Below are positions 27,418 through 36,236 of a DNA stretch of 64,000 nucleotides, one piece after another (position 1 is the stretch's first letter; each line of letters opens with the position of its first letter). A model generated the notes under the pieces. The model saw only the letters and a program-made list of their open reading frames with translations, ran no database searches and was not told the DNA's origin. This DNA comes from Thalassobacillus pellis (lineage in GTDB: Bacteria > Bacillota > Bacilli > Bacillales > Halobacillaceae): the NCBI RefSeq assembly GCF_016908295.1, contig NZ_JAFBDO010000001.1:868001-932000 (forward strand), given 5' to 3'. The translations under genes and the position numbers were made by a program.

Positions 27418-27445
27418 AAAAAAGCTTCTGCAACAGCAGAAGCTT
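27418..27445 (-). terminator. Terminator of the siderophore transporter operon
   Basis: On the minus strand AAGCTTCTGC and GCAGAAGCTT form a 10-bp hairpin followed by TTTTTT. Confidence 0.85.
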
Positions 27446-27453
27446 GGTGTATA

Positions 27454-28287
27454 TTAAGATGATATTTGACGTTGTTGTTCCTGGGCTACTTGCTTAACGA
27501 TACAGCGCCCTTTGCCGTGGGGTATGCACATCGGCGTTCCGAATAAAGGATCTTCCCGGACATCACATGTCATTTCAAATACATCCTGTACCATCTGGCA
27601 AGTGACAATTTCTTCCGGTCTTCCTTGGGCATACACCTTTTTATCCTTCAGTGCAACGATATGATCCGCATATCTGCAGGCCAGATTGATATCATGCAGC
27701 ACCATGACTACCGTGCGGCCATGTTCCTGGTTTAAATCAAACAATAGATCAAGGATTTCGATCTGGTGTGTCATATCCAGGTAGGTTGTGGGCTCATCCA
27801 ACAGCAGGGTGTCTGTGTTCTGAGCCAATGTCATCGCAATCCATGCACGCTGCCGCTGTCCGCCAGATAAGGAATCGACAGAGCGGTCCTTCAATTCCAT
27901 CAGGTTTGTCGCTTCCAATGCATGAACTACCGCTTCCTCATCCTGTTTTGACCACTGCCTGGCCCAGCTCTGATACGGGTAACGTCCCTGTTTTACCAGC
28001 TGCAGTACTGTCAATCCATCCGGAGTCACAGGGGTCTGCGGTAAAATGGCCATTTTCTTGGCGACTTCCTTCGTCCGCATTTTTGCAATATCCTTATTAT
28101 CCAGCACGATTGTACCTGTTTTCGGCTTTAGCAGACGTGCCAAAGAACGAAGCAGAGTCGATTTACCGCACCCATTGCCACCAATAAGGACGGTGACTTC
28201 TCCTTTAGGAATAGTAATGTCCAGTGAATCAATGATGAGCTCTTCCCCATAGCCTAACGACAAATCATTAGCAATCAGCGTTTTCAT
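27454..28287 (-). CDS. Iron-siderophore ABC transporter ATPase (YusV/FhuC-like)
   Basis: This 277-residue ATPase powers siderophore import. Walker A is GGNGCGKST, the signature is LSGGQRQR, and Walker B is TLLLDEP followed by TTYLDMTHQ, typical of the FhuC/FecE subfamily. The C-terminal tail is slightly extended (GKGRCIVKQVAQ). AAAAGGAG precedes the ATG. It is the third gene of the permease-permease-ATPase operon, 14 bases after the second permease. Confidence 0.9.
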   Translation of the reverse strand: MKTLIANDLSLGYGEELIIDSLDITIPKGEVTVLIGGNGCGKSTLLRSLARLLKPKTGTIVLDNKDIAKMRTKEVAKKMAILPQTPVTPDGLTVLQLVKQGRYPYQSWARQWSKQDEEAVVHALEATNLMELKDRSVDSLSGGQRQRAWIAMTLAQNTDTLLLDEPTTYLDMTHQIEILDLLFDLNQEHGRTVVMVLHDINLACRYADHIVALKDKKVYAQGRPEEIVTCQMVQDVFEMTCDVREDPLFGTPMCIPHGKGRCIVKQVAQEQQRQISS

Positions 28288-28301
28288 ATCATTCTCTCCT
28301 T

Positions 28302-29357
28302 TTAAGAGCGCTTGCTTCTATACAGTAAAAAGATGAAATACGGTGCGCCTATCGTTGCGGTGAATACACCTGCCGGAACTTCGAGCGGCGAGAACATCGT
28401 CCGCCCGATCAAATCAGCCCCCAGTACAAGTATGGCTCCAATCAGGGCTGAAACTGGTATCAATGCTCCATAAGAGGAACCCGCCAGACGTCTTGCGATA
28501 TGCGGTGCCATTAGACCGACGAAGCCGATTCCGCCAGCGAAGGCTACTGCCACTCCGGTCATTGCGGTACACAAGGTTAGGAATATCAACCGGTCTCGCT
28601 GGAGATGAGCCCCTATCCCTGCTGCGGTTTCCTCCCCTAATTCCTGAGCATTGATTCTTCTTGCTACCAGTAATGAAAAAAATAGTAATACAAGAATTAT
28701 AGGTATTAAGATTTTAACTTCAAGCCAATTAGCGCCATACACGCTTCCAGTCAGCCATATATTAGCCTGGGAAGCCCGGAAAATCGGTCCCATGATCATA
28801 AACATGGTAGTAAGCGCCTGTGCCAGTGCCGATATACCGATACCTATCAAAATCAAAGTCATCGGTGCTATTCCATTTTTATAGGCAAGTACATATACCA
28901 TGAAACCTACTGCCAATGCTCCGAGAAAAGAAGCAAATGGCATCCACTGGATACTTACCGTAAGGGCATTGTCTTTATTACTGAACATAGCCAGAAATGC
29001 CACTACTGCTACCCCAGCTCCCCCAGTTATTCCGATGATATCCGGGGAGGCAAGTGGATTTCGAATCATACCTTGCAGAATTGCCCCACTAACCGCAAGC
29101 CCTATTCCTACAAAGATGGCAGTCAGAATCCGCGGCATCCGGAAGGAATTTACGATAAGAGCATGCATTTCCGTCCCCTCTCCTATGAATAGCTTAAGCA
29201 CATCAACCGGGTGGACAAAAATTTCTCCCAAAGCAGCTGAAAACAAAAACAATATTAGTAGACCGATCAGCAGTAAACTGAATATGATGATCGATTTTGG
29301 ATCGTAAATAAAGGAGAACCAATCTTTTTTTGTACGGAATACGCGATATCTGCTCAT
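28302..29357 (-). CDS. Iron-siderophore ABC transporter permease (YfhA-like)
   Basis: This 351-residue FecCD-family permease has about ten hydrophobic segments, with the typical GAILQGMIRNPLASPDIIGITGGAG loop and FVGLMAPHIARRL ATPase-contact motif. It pairs with the adjacent permease and overlaps its stop by four bases. The closest functional parallel I recognise is the schizokinen/arthrobactin system YfiYZ-YfhA-YusV of Bacillus subtilis. The hydrophilic N-terminal extension (SRYRVFRTKKDW) is usual for this partner. Confidence 0.9.
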   Translation of the reverse strand: MSRYRVFRTKKDWFSFIYDPKSIIIFSLLLIGLLILFLFSAALGEIFVHPVDVLKLFIGEGTEMHALIVNSFRMPRILTAIFVGIGLAVSGAILQGMIRNPLASPDIIGITGGAGVAVVAFLAMFSNKDNALTVSIQWMPFASFLGALAVGFMVYVLAYKNGIAPMTLILIGIGISALAQALTTMFMIMGPIFRASQANIWLTGSVYGANWLEVKILIPIILVLLFFSLLVARRINAQELGEETAAGIGAHLQRDRLIFLTLCTAMTGVAVAFAGGIGFVGLMAPHIARRLAGSSYGALIPVSALIGAILVLGADLIGRTMFSPLEVPAGVFTATIGAPYFIFLLYRSKRS

Positions 29358-30358
29358 GTGCTTTTCAATCCTTTGCGGGCAATGTAGATAAAGAATGGCG
29401 TTCCGATGATTGCAGTCATGACACCGACCGGAACTTCTTCCGGCATGATGACATATCTTGCACTTATATCTGCAACCAGTAGTAATGCAGCACCTAAAAT
29501 GCCTGCATATGGAATCACCCAGCGATGATCCTGCCCTACAATCGATCTTGCAAAATGAGGAACCACGATTCCAATAAAGCCGATTGGACCAGCGACGGCC
29601 ACCGCTCCCCCGGCTAATAAAATAATAAGGATACCTGCCACCGCCTTAATCCATCCGGTACTCTGCCCAAGTCCCTGTGCGATATCCTCACCCATAATCA
29701 AAATGTTGATGTGGCGGGAAATGATCAGCGCACCGATCCAGGCAATAACCAGATATGGCAATACAGGCGTAAGGTTTTCCAGATCCCTTCCCTGAACGGA
29801 TCCAGCCAGCCAGAATAACACTTCATCAAGAGCCTTTTCATTTAAAACCAGCAGGCCCTGTGTAAATGATGAAAACAAGGCAGCAATAGCTGCTCCTGCC
29901 AGGGTCAGCCGGATCGGGGTCAGCCCCTGCCTTCCAACTGCACCCACGATATAGACAATCAACGCTGCGACAGCAGCTCCTGCGAAGGAAATCCAGGTCA
30001 TACCCTGCAAGGAAATCGCTTGAATATAGGAAACCGCCAAAACAACAAATAATGCTGCTCCAGCATTTATTCCGAATATCCCTGGTGATGCCAATGGGTT
30101 TCTCGTCAAAGCCTGCATTAATACGCCGGCTATCGCCAACGAGGCTCCGACACACCCGGCAATCAATGATCTTGGAAGTCTTACATCTCTAATGATGATA
30201 TGTTTGTTGGTATGATCAAAGTGAAAGAAAGCCTGGTAAACTTCCGTCATTGCTACATCCGTATAACCCAAGACGACACTCGCCCCCATACATAAGATGA
30301 GCAACAGGAGTCCCCCAATGATTCCGGCTCCTTTCGCCTTGGCAGTCCTCAAAACCAT
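29354..30358 (-). CDS. Iron-siderophore ABC transporter permease (YfiZ-like)
   Basis: This 334-residue FecCD-family permease has about ten hydrophobic segments and the motifs GVLMQALTRNPLASPGIFGINAGA and FIGIVVPHFARSIVG. It is the first gene of the operon and couples to the second permease by a four-base overlap. A promoter with an adjacent Fur box lies directly upstream. The substrate-binding lipoprotein is transcribed divergently, so both halves of the importer share one control region. Confidence 0.9.
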   Translation of the reverse strand: MVLRTAKAKGAGIIGGLLLLILCMGASVVLGYTDVAMTEVYQAFFHFDHTNKHIIIRDVRLPRSLIAGCVGASLAIAGVLMQALTRNPLASPGIFGINAGAALFVVLAVSYIQAISLQGMTWISFAGAAVAALIVYIVGAVGRQGLTPIRLTLAGAAIAALFSSFTQGLLVLNEKALDEVLFWLAGSVQGRDLENLTPVLPYLVIAWIGALIISRHINILIMGEDIAQGLGQSTGWIKAVAGILIILLAGGAVAVAGPIGFIGIVVPHFARSIVGQDHRWVIPYAGILGAALLLVADISARYVIMPEEVPVGVMTAIIGTPFFIYIARKGLKST

Positions 30359-30405
30359 AATAGTTATCCTCTCAAACGAAAACTAGAAATTTTCCCTACA
30401 ATATT

Positions 30406-30455
30406 AGTCTATTTGTCCCTCTTCCCGCTGTCAATGATTTTGAGAATCATTTTCA
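30406..30455 (-). promoter_or_regulatory. Promoter and Fur box of the permease operon
   Basis: On the minus strand TTGACA (30429-30434) and TAGACT (30406-30411) are 17 bp apart. TGAGAATCATTTTCA (30441-30455) matches the 7-1-7 Fur box TGATAATNATTATCA at 12 of 14 positions and lies just upstream of the -35. Confidence 0.7.
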
Positions 30456-30484
30456 ATTCTGTAACAAAATCTTTGCAAAATCAG

Positions 30485-30540
30485 TTGACGAAGGCATCTT
30501 TTTTTTATAAGCTACTAATTGTGAATGATAATCATAATCA
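30485..30540 (+). promoter_or_regulatory. Promoter and Fur box of the siderophore-binding lipoprotein
   Basis: TTGACG (30485-30490) and TATAAG (30506-30511) form a candidate promoter with a short 15-bp spacer. TGATAATCATAATCA (30526-30540) matches the Fur box at 13 of 14 positions and covers the likely start region. Confidence 0.72.
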
Positions 30541-30558
30541 ATTAGGGGAGAGTAGCAT

Positions 30559-31542
30559 ATGATAAAAAAATACTTACCAACTTTCTTATTACTGCTAGCT
30601 GTTTCATTGGTCCTGGGGGCTTGTGGCGGTACTTCTAATAAGGATGCTTCTGAGGACAAAGAAAGTGAAAGTAACCAGAGCTCGGAAGGTTTTGAACCAT
30701 ACACCGTTAAGCACGCCATGGGTGAAACGACTATCAAAGAAAAGCCTGAACGTGTCGTCATTTTGACCAATGAAGGCACAGAGGCATTGCTTGCCATGGG
30801 AGTAAAGCCAGTCGGTGCGGTAAAATCCTGGACAGGTGACCCATGGTATGACCACATTAAAGGCCAAATGGAAGGCGTTGAAGTAGTAGGTGACGAATCC
30901 AACGTTAATATTGAAAAAATTCTTTCATTGAAGCCTGACCTCATCATCGGTAATAAAATGCGCCAGGAAGATATCTATGAAAAACTGAGTAAAATAGCCC
31001 CGACAGTATTCTCCGAAACACTGCGCGGGGAATGGCAAACAAACTTTATGACATATGCCAAGGCTTTAAACATGGAGGATAAAGGTAAACAATTGATCGA
31101 CGAATACAATCAGCGTTTAAGTGAGTTTGCTGAAAAAGCAGGTGACAAACTGAACCAGAAGGTTTCTGTCATCCGTTTCATGCCTGACCATGTGCGAATC
31201 TATCATAAAGACTCTTTCTCAGGCGTCATTCTTGAGCAGATTGGCTTTAAACGCCCGAAATCACAAAATAAAAATGATTTCATGGAAAAAGCCACCAAAG
31301 AACGGATACCTGCCATGGATGGAGACATCCTCTTCTATTTCACCTATGAAACTGGTGACGGGGCAGCTACCGAACTGGAAAAAGAATGGCTGAACGACCC
31401 ATTGTTCCAAAACCTTGATGTTGTGAAAGAAGGAGACGTCCACGAAGTAAGTGATGCTATCTGGAACACAGCAGGTGGATATATCGCAGCGAATAAAATG
31501 GTCGATGATCTCGAGCGCATCATCCTGAACGAAAAAGAATAA
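30559..31542 (+). CDS. Iron-siderophore ABC transporter substrate-binding lipoprotein (YfiY-like)
   Basis: The 327-residue protein begins with a lipoprotein signal peptide; the lipobox LGAC puts the lipidated cysteine at C22. A Ser/Glu/Asp-rich linker leads to a class III periplasmic-binding (Fe/B12) domain, with HAMGETTIKEKPERVVILTNEGTEALLAMGVKPVG typical of siderophore binders. It should hand ferric siderophore to the divergently encoded permeases. GGGGAG precedes the ATG, and a perfect hairpin follows the gene. The YfiY subfamily binds hydroxamate siderophores such as schizokinen; substrate here is inferred. Confidence 0.9.
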   Translation: MIKKYLPTFLLLLAVSLVLGACGGTSNKDASEDKESESNQSSEGFEPYTVKHAMGETTIKEKPERVVILTNEGTEALLAMGVKPVGAVKSWTGDPWYDHIKGQMEGVEVVGDESNVNIEKILSLKPDLIIGNKMRQEDIYEKLSKIAPTVFSETLRGEWQTNFMTYAKALNMEDKGKQLIDEYNQRLSEFAEKAGDKLNQKVSVIRFMPDHVRIYHKDSFSGVILEQIGFKRPKSQNKNDFMEKATKERIPAMDGDILFYFTYETGDGAATELEKEWLNDPLFQNLDVVKEGDVHEVSDAIWNTAGGYIAANKMVDDLERIILNEKE

Positions 31543-31567
31543 ATAAAGAAAAGTTTTTACCAGCCTC

Positions 31568-31606
31568 AGCTTGTGGAGTAACCTTTGGTTCTCCGCAAGC
31601 TTTTTT
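31568..31606 (+). terminator. Terminator of the siderophore-binding gene
   Basis: AGCTTGTGGAG pairs with CTCCGCAAGCT with one mismatch, then TTTTTT. Confidence 0.8.
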
Positions 31607-31800
31607 CTTGCCGCCAGGAACGAAGGACCCTTCCCTTTCCGCGGACGAGCGCCCGAGCTTCCTCGCTAAACCCACGATCGGCGATCTCGGCCCACTTGTT
31701 CTTCTGCAGGAGTGGGAGAGTCCTCGCTCCTTGGAAATTCCTTATGACGGAAAGAACTCTCCTTCATCTGGCTCACCTTTGCTAGATGAATCTTTTTCAT
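31605..31800 (+). repeat. Dispersed repeat B, copy 1
   Basis: About 195 bases starting TTCTTGCCGCCAGGAACGAA and containing CCCTTTCCGCGGACGAGCGC are closely related to the reverse complement of 35020-35215. The two copies share TTCCTCG, AAACCCACG, TCGGCGATCTCGGC and CGCTCCT at matching spacing. Both lack coding function. The copies lie in inverted orientation on either side of argH-argG. Confidence 0.75.
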
Positions 31801-31931
31801 GTTCTGGCAGGCAGTTTCCGTGCCTGACCAGCCCATCTTTTTTAAATCCAATACTTGCAGACCGTATCTTTTTTCTGAATTCCACGCAGTAAATGGACTT
31901 CTGGCATTTTGCTGTGCTTTTTATATTGGAA
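31801..31931. other. Spacer between repeat B1 and argH terminator
   Basis: No gene is seen. The only structure is a small hairpin GGCAGGCA/TGCCTGAC near 31806-31830 that may belong to the repeat. Confidence 0.35.
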
Positions 31932-31978
31932 CAAAAAACCAGGCTGCTGGATAATTTCTTAACCTGGCAGCCTGGTTT
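31932..31978 (-). terminator. Terminator of argGH
   Basis: On the minus strand AACCAGGCTGC and GCAGCCTGGTT pair around an inner CAGG/CCAG extension, followed by TTTTTTG. Confidence 0.85.
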
Positions 31979-31993
31979 ATGTTTTTGTCACAG

Positions 31994-33418
31994 TCAGTCG
32001 TCAAGCTTAACAGCGGCCTGAAGAGATTCCACCCAAGCCTCGCTTGTCTTGATCGATCTTTCTGCTCCTTCTATTTGATCTGTCACTCTGTTTTTCGCTG
32101 TGCCTCCTGCAATATCACGGGCTGCTACCACCGCTTCAGGAGTAAGTGCTTCATAAATATCTTCTTCGATATCCGGTGAAAAGCTACGGAATTCATCAAG
32201 AGATAGATCCAATAAATAGCGTCCTTCGTTAATGCAGTGAAGGACTACCTGCCCCACCACTGCATGGGCTTCACGGAAAGGCACCTGTTTGCCTACCAGG
32301 TAATCAGCTAGATCCGTCGCATTGGAATAGTCTTCTGCTACTGCTTTGTACATTGCTTCTTTGTTTACATCCATGGATGCAATCATCGGGGCAAACAAAG
32401 CAAGAGCACCTTTAAGCGTCTCGGCCGTATCGAACATTCCTTCTTTGTCTTCCTGCATATCTTTGTTATAAGCAAGCGGCAGAGATTTCAAGGTAGTCAG
32501 CATGCCCATCAGATTTCCATAAACACGCCCTGTTTTACCTCTTACAAGTTCGGCTACGTCAGGGTTTTTCTTCTGGGGCATCATACTGCTCCCCGTGCAG
32601 AAAGCATCATCCAGTTCAATGAAGTTGAACTCCGTGCTCGACCATTGTACGAGTTCTTCCGAAAGTCTCGACAAGTGCATGGACAGCATCGAAGCATTCG
32701 ATAAATATTCCACTACAAAATCACGGTCGCTGACAGCATCCAGACTGTTTTCACATAGCCCGTCAAAATTCAGATGCTCTGCAACAAGCTGACGGTTAAT
32801 TGGAAAAGTAGTTCCGGCAAGCGCGCCGGCACCAAGTGGCAGACGATTGATACGTTTAAAGCTATCCATCAAACGCTCTGCATCCCTCTGGAACATAAAC
32901 ACATACGCCATCATGTGATGAGCGAACAGGACAGGCTGTGCACGCTGGAGGTGCGTATATCCAGGCAATATCGTGTCCAGATTCACCTTCGCCTGTTCGA
33001 CGAGCGATTTTTGCAGGGCTGCGAGCTGTTCTACTGTATCGACAACAACTTCACGCAGATAAAGGCGCATATCCAGGGCGACCTGATCGTTTCTGCTTCT
33101 TCCTGTATGCAATTTTCCAGCAACAGCACCAATTTCGTTATGGAGTAATTTCTCCACATTCATATGAATGTCTTCATGGGCGATATCCAGCTCGACTTTT
33201 CCAGCTTCCAGCTTATAATCAACTTTATTTAATCCCTCCATGATGATGGCTGCTTCCTGATGGGTGATTATCCCACAGGAAGCAAGCATATCAACATGGG
33301 CCATACTGCCAATGATGTCAAACCTGGCAAGCTTGCGATCGAAGCCGATGGATGCTGTATATTCTTCCACGAGTTGATTGGTCGCTTTCGTGAAACGACC
33401 TCCCCATAGTTTAGTCAC
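31994..33418 (-). CDS. argH: Argininosuccinate lyase
   Basis: ArgH splits argininosuccinate into arginine and fumarate, the last step of arginine synthesis. The 474-residue protein has the superfamily signature [12 protein letters not shown], plus [19 protein letters not shown] and [13 protein letters not shown] with the catalytic His. It starts at GTG 33418, which overlaps the argG stop as GTGA. It is slightly longer than the usual 460 residues because of its C-terminus. Confidence 0.95.
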   Translation of the reverse strand: MTKLWGGRFTKATNQLVEEYTASIGFDRKLARFDIIGSMAHVDMLASCGIITHQEAAIIMEGLNKVDYKLEAGKVELDIAHEDIHMNVEKLLHNEIGAVAGKLHTGRSRNDQVALDMRLYLREVVVDTVEQLAALQKSLVEQAKVNLDTILPGYTHLQRAQPVLFAHHMMAYVFMFQRDAERLMDSFKRINRLPLGAGALAGTTFPINRQLVAEHLNFDGLCENSLDAVSDRDFVVEYLSNASMLSMHLSRLSEELVQWSSTEFNFIELDDAFCTGSSMMPQKKNPDVAELVRGKTGRVYGNLMGMLTTLKSLPLAYNKDMQEDKEGMFDTAETLKGALALFAPMIASMDVNKEAMYKAVAEDYSNATDLADYLVGKQVPFREAHAVVGQVVLHCINEGRYLLDLSLDEFRSFSPDIEEDIYEALTPEAVVAARDIAGGTAKNRVTDQIEGAERSIKTSEAWVESLQAAVKLDD

Positions 33419-34674
33419 GATTTAACCGCCTCTTTCAAGTCCAGCTTGACTTTATCAAGCGAACTACCCGTGATTTTTTTATCCTGTGTGACGGACGCAT
33501 GGACTTTCGTCGGCAATCCCCATAGCTTGATGAATCCCAGTGCTGCTTCATGATCAAATGCATCATCAGGCTTGTAGGTAGCAAGGTTGAAATCATAGAG
33601 CGAGTACTCAGATTTACGGCCGATTACTTGCGCCTGGCCTTTGTACAGCTTCATCTTCACTTTCCCAGACACGTACGTTTGCGTTTCCTCTACAAATGCC
33701 TTCAGTCCGTCCATTAAAGGTGAGTACCAGAGACCTTCGTAAATCATCTGTGCGAATTTCTGTTCGATGATCGGCTTGAATTGTGCGACTTCACGCGGCA
33801 ATGTCAAAGCTTCCAACGCCTGGTGGGACTTAATCAATGTGGTGGCAGCAGGCGTTTCATAAATTTCTCTTGATTTGATGCCGACAAGACGATTTTCCAC
33901 GTGGTCGATACGTCCAACTCCGTGCTTGCCTGCTATTTCGTTCAGCTTCAGTATCAATTGGTCATACGGCGCCTGTTTCCCATTGATGGCTACAGGCTTA
34001 CCTTTTATATAGGTGATTTCCAATTCTTCTGGTTCATCCGGGGCCTCTTCTGGAGCAACTGTCAAGTCGTATGCCTCTTCCGGAGGCTGTACCCAAGGGT
34101 CTTCAAGTACTCCACATTCGTTACTTCTTCCCCACATATTCTGATCAATGCTGTATGGGTTATCGACGTCGACTGGGACAGGGATTCCGTGTTCCTTGGC
34201 ATAAGCGATTTCTTCATCTCTGGACATCGCCCACTCTCTGACTGGAGCGACAATTTTCAGCTCAGGATTCAAAGCAGTGATTGCCACATCAAATCTTACC
34301 TGGTCATTCCCTTTTCCGGTGCAGCCATGCGCAACAGCGACTGCCCCCTCTTTTTCGGCGATTTCAACCAGAATTTTGGCAATCAATGGACGGGACAACG
34401 CGGAAACCAATGGATACTGCCCTTCATACATGACATTCGCTTTAAGCGCAGGTAATAAATAATCTTCAGCAAACAGCTCTTTGGCATCAACAGTGTATGA
34501 TTTTACCGCTCCGACGTCCAACGCTTTCTTTTTGACAAACTCAAGATCTTTTCCTTCACCAATATCAAGTCCTACTGCAATAACCTCATAATTATATTTA
34601 TCCTGCAGCCACTTTACTGCGACTGAAGTGTCAAGACCGCCTGAATATGCTAAAACTACTTTTTCTTTTTCCAT
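33415..34674 (-). CDS. argG: Argininosuccinate synthase
   Basis: ArgG joins citrulline and aspartate using ATP. The 419-residue protein starts with the ATP pyrophosphatase loop [15 protein letters not shown] and carries [15 protein letters not shown] and [13 protein letters not shown]. It is the first gene of argGH and couples to argH by a four-base overlap. The promoter upstream is covered by two ARG boxes, so arginine-responsive repression by an ArgR/AhrC homologue is expected. Confidence 0.95.
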   Translation of the reverse strand: MEKEKVVLAYSGGLDTSVAVKWLQDKYNYEVIAVGLDIGEGKDLEFVKKKALDVGAVKSYTVDAKELFAEDYLLPALKANVMYEGQYPLVSALSRPLIAKILVEIAEKEGAVAVAHGCTGKGNDQVRFDVAITALNPELKIVAPVREWAMSRDEEIAYAKEHGIPVPVDVDNPYSIDQNMWGRSNECGVLEDPWVQPPEEAYDLTVAPEEAPDEPEELEITYIKGKPVAINGKQAPYDQLILKLNEIAGKHGVGRIDHVENRLVGIKSREIYETPAATTLIKSHQALEALTLPREVAQFKPIIEQKFAQMIYEGLWYSPLMDGLKAFVEETQTYVSGKVKMKLYKGQAQVIGRKSEYSLYDFNLATYKPDDAFDHEAALGFIKLWGLPTKVHASVTQDKKITGSSLDKVKLDLKEAVKS

Positions 34675-34723
34675 TACTTAAGCTCCCCTTTGCTGTGAAA
34701 ATTTCTTCGCTCAAAATGAGATA

Positions 34724-34758
34724 TGAATTATTATGCAATATAAAGTATATTAATTCAA
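34724..34758 (-). promoter_or_regulatory. argGH promoter with tandem ARG boxes
   Basis: On the minus strand TTGAAT (34753-34758) and CATAAT (34730-34735) are 17 bp apart. Plus-strand TGAATTATTATGCA (34724-34737) matches the ARG box core TGAATWWWWATTCA at 13 of 14 positions and covers the -10. AGTATATTAATTCA (34744-34757) matches at 12 of 14 and covers the -35. The box centres are 20 bp apart, close to the two-turn spacing known for hexameric AhrC/ArgR. Confidence 0.78.
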
Positions 34759-34807
34759 CCTTTATTCGTGTCTTTTTTAAAATTTTTTCTCCTATTTTAT
34801 TTTTTAA

Positions 34808-34841
34808 AGAAAAAAAAGTGCAGGAAACAATGTTCCAGCAC
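34808..34841 (-). terminator. Orphan minus-strand terminator downstream of pdxK
   Basis: On the minus strand GTGCTGGAA and TTTCCTGCAC form an imperfect hairpin followed by eight T residues. The nearest minus-strand gene upstream is pdxK, about 450 bases away across repeat B2. Confidence 0.6.
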
Positions 34842-35294
34842 GCTTAAGAATATCGAATAATCTCGTCAGCTTTTTCATTACCATAATGCCCATTTAAACA
34901 AAACCTGGATGGTCACATAGGAGTAGCACGTTCTTGAAATCATCTGTTTTCTAGTAAGACGATCTTTGCTTTGGAAAAGCTCAGTTTCCCTGTCAGGAGC
35001 AGGGAGATCTGTAAGTATAGGAAAAGAATTATCTCAATCTAGCGATGATGACCAAGTAAAAGGAGAGTCCTTTTCTTACTAAATGAATTTACAGGAGCGA
35101 GCCCCCTTCCACTCCTGCGGAAGAACGAGGGAGCCGAGATCGCCGAGCGTGGGTTTCGCGAGGAAGCTCGGACGCTCGTCCGCGGAAAGGGAAGGGTAAC
35201 TCGCTCCTTGAGGCAAGAAGAGCAGTTTGCTGGAAAACCAGGTACTTTTCCCAAGATGAAGTTCTCAAGAAACAATGTTCCAGCATGCTTCGTG
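34842..35294. other. Gene-free stretch with repeat B2 between short direct repeats
   Basis: No gene is seen. A 22-base sequence (34824-34845) recurs at 35269-35290 with one mismatch (core ACAATGTTCCAGCA), bracketing about 420 bases that include repeat B2. The right copy directly follows the pdxK stop. Confidence 0.6.
35020..35215 (-). repeat. Dispersed repeat B, copy 2
   Basis: This is the reverse-oriented partner of 31605-31800. On the minus strand it reads TTCTTGCCTCAAGGAGCGAG, then CCCTTTCCGCGGACGAGCGT, TCGGCGATCTCGGC and CGCTCCTGTAAATTC. Open frames across it are incidental. Confidence 0.75.
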
Positions 35295-36098
35295 TCATTT
35301 ATAATTTTTTCGGTATGCCGCATGATTGGTTGAGCCGATTCCTCTGCCAAAAGAAAGGGAGTGTCGGATTGCCTCGGTGACAAAATTCTTGGCAAAGTCC
35401 ACTGCCTGTTCCATGGAGCTGCCTTTTGCCAGCTCAGCTGCTATTGCTGCTGAGTAGGTGCAGCCTGCTCCGCTTGTATGAATCGTTTCCACCCGCTCGG
35501 CATAAAGCTCCTTAAATTCGTTTCCATCATAAAGAATATCGACTGCTTGGTGCGTGGTAAGAGAGCCTCCCTTGACCAGCACATACTCCGGACCAAGCTG
35601 GTGCAACGCTTTTGCTGCTTCCTTCATTTCCTCCGGCTCTTCCGGAACCTTGTCCTCTAATATCCTCCCTGCCTCGTTCAGATTAGGCGTAATGATGCTT
35701 GCTAAAGGGAAAAGCTTTTCTTTCATGGTTTCAATGGCATCATCCTTTAATAACTGCGATCCCATTTTACCGATCATTACTGGATCGACGACGATTTTTT
35801 TCACCCCGGAATCTTTTATCAGTTGTGCTATCAGATCAATAATTTCTGTGGTGAACAGCATGCCCGTTTTGATGGCATCGGACCCTACATGTTCCAGTGA
35901 AGCATGTACCTGGGCTTCTATGGAATCCAGTGATTGGGTAAAGATGCCCTGCTCCGTCCTAGAATTATTCGCAACGATCGCTGTAATAGCGCTCATCCCA
36001 TAGACTTCAAGCTCTTGAAATGTTTTCAAATCTGCCTGGATGCCGGCACTTCCCTGGGAAGCGGATCCGGCAACCGTCAATGTCCGTGCCATTGTCAT
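35295..36098 (-). CDS. pdxK: Pyridoxine/hydroxymethylpyrimidine kinase
   Basis: This 267-residue ribokinase-fold protein has GSASQGSAGIQADLKTFQELEVYGMSAITAI at the N-terminus, DPVMIGKMGSQLL in the middle and the catalytic HTSGAGCTYSAAIAAELAKG near 210. GAGCT instead of GTGCT is the form found in the bacilli PdxK, a bifunctional B6/HMP kinase, so vitamin B6 salvage is the likely main role and thiamine precursor phosphorylation an alternative. AAAGGA lies nine bases before the ATG. It is divergent from the CvfC-family gene. Confidence 0.85.
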   Translation of the reverse strand: MTMARTLTVAGSASQGSAGIQADLKTFQELEVYGMSAITAIVANNSRTEQGIFTQSLDSIEAQVHASLEHVGSDAIKTGMLFTTEIIDLIAQLIKDSGVKKIVVDPVMIGKMGSQLLKDDAIETMKEKLFPLASIITPNLNEAGRILEDKVPEEPEEMKEAAKALHQLGPEYVLVKGGSLTTHQAVDILYDGNEFKELYAERVETIHTSGAGCTYSAAIAAELAKGSSMEQAVDFAKNFVTEAIRHSLSFGRGIGSTNHAAYRKNYK

Positions 36099-36236
36099 TA
36101 CATAAAATCCTTTCTATCCTTATATATAACCATCTTACTACGGCAGCTTTCCAGCCACAAAAATTTGAATAATGGATAGTGTCGGCTAATTTTGATAAAA
36201 TCATCATGAATGACAAGAACGAGAGGGGGAAATAGG

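Noticed and set aside
31585-31892. Open frames of 66 and 94 codons after the siderophore-binding gene
   Set aside because: They lie in repeat B1, and equivalent frames exist in B2; no ribosome binding site and skewed composition.
35039-35395. 118-codon minus-strand frame overlapping the pdxK 3' end
   Set aside because: It reads through repeat B2 and out-of-phase through pdxK.
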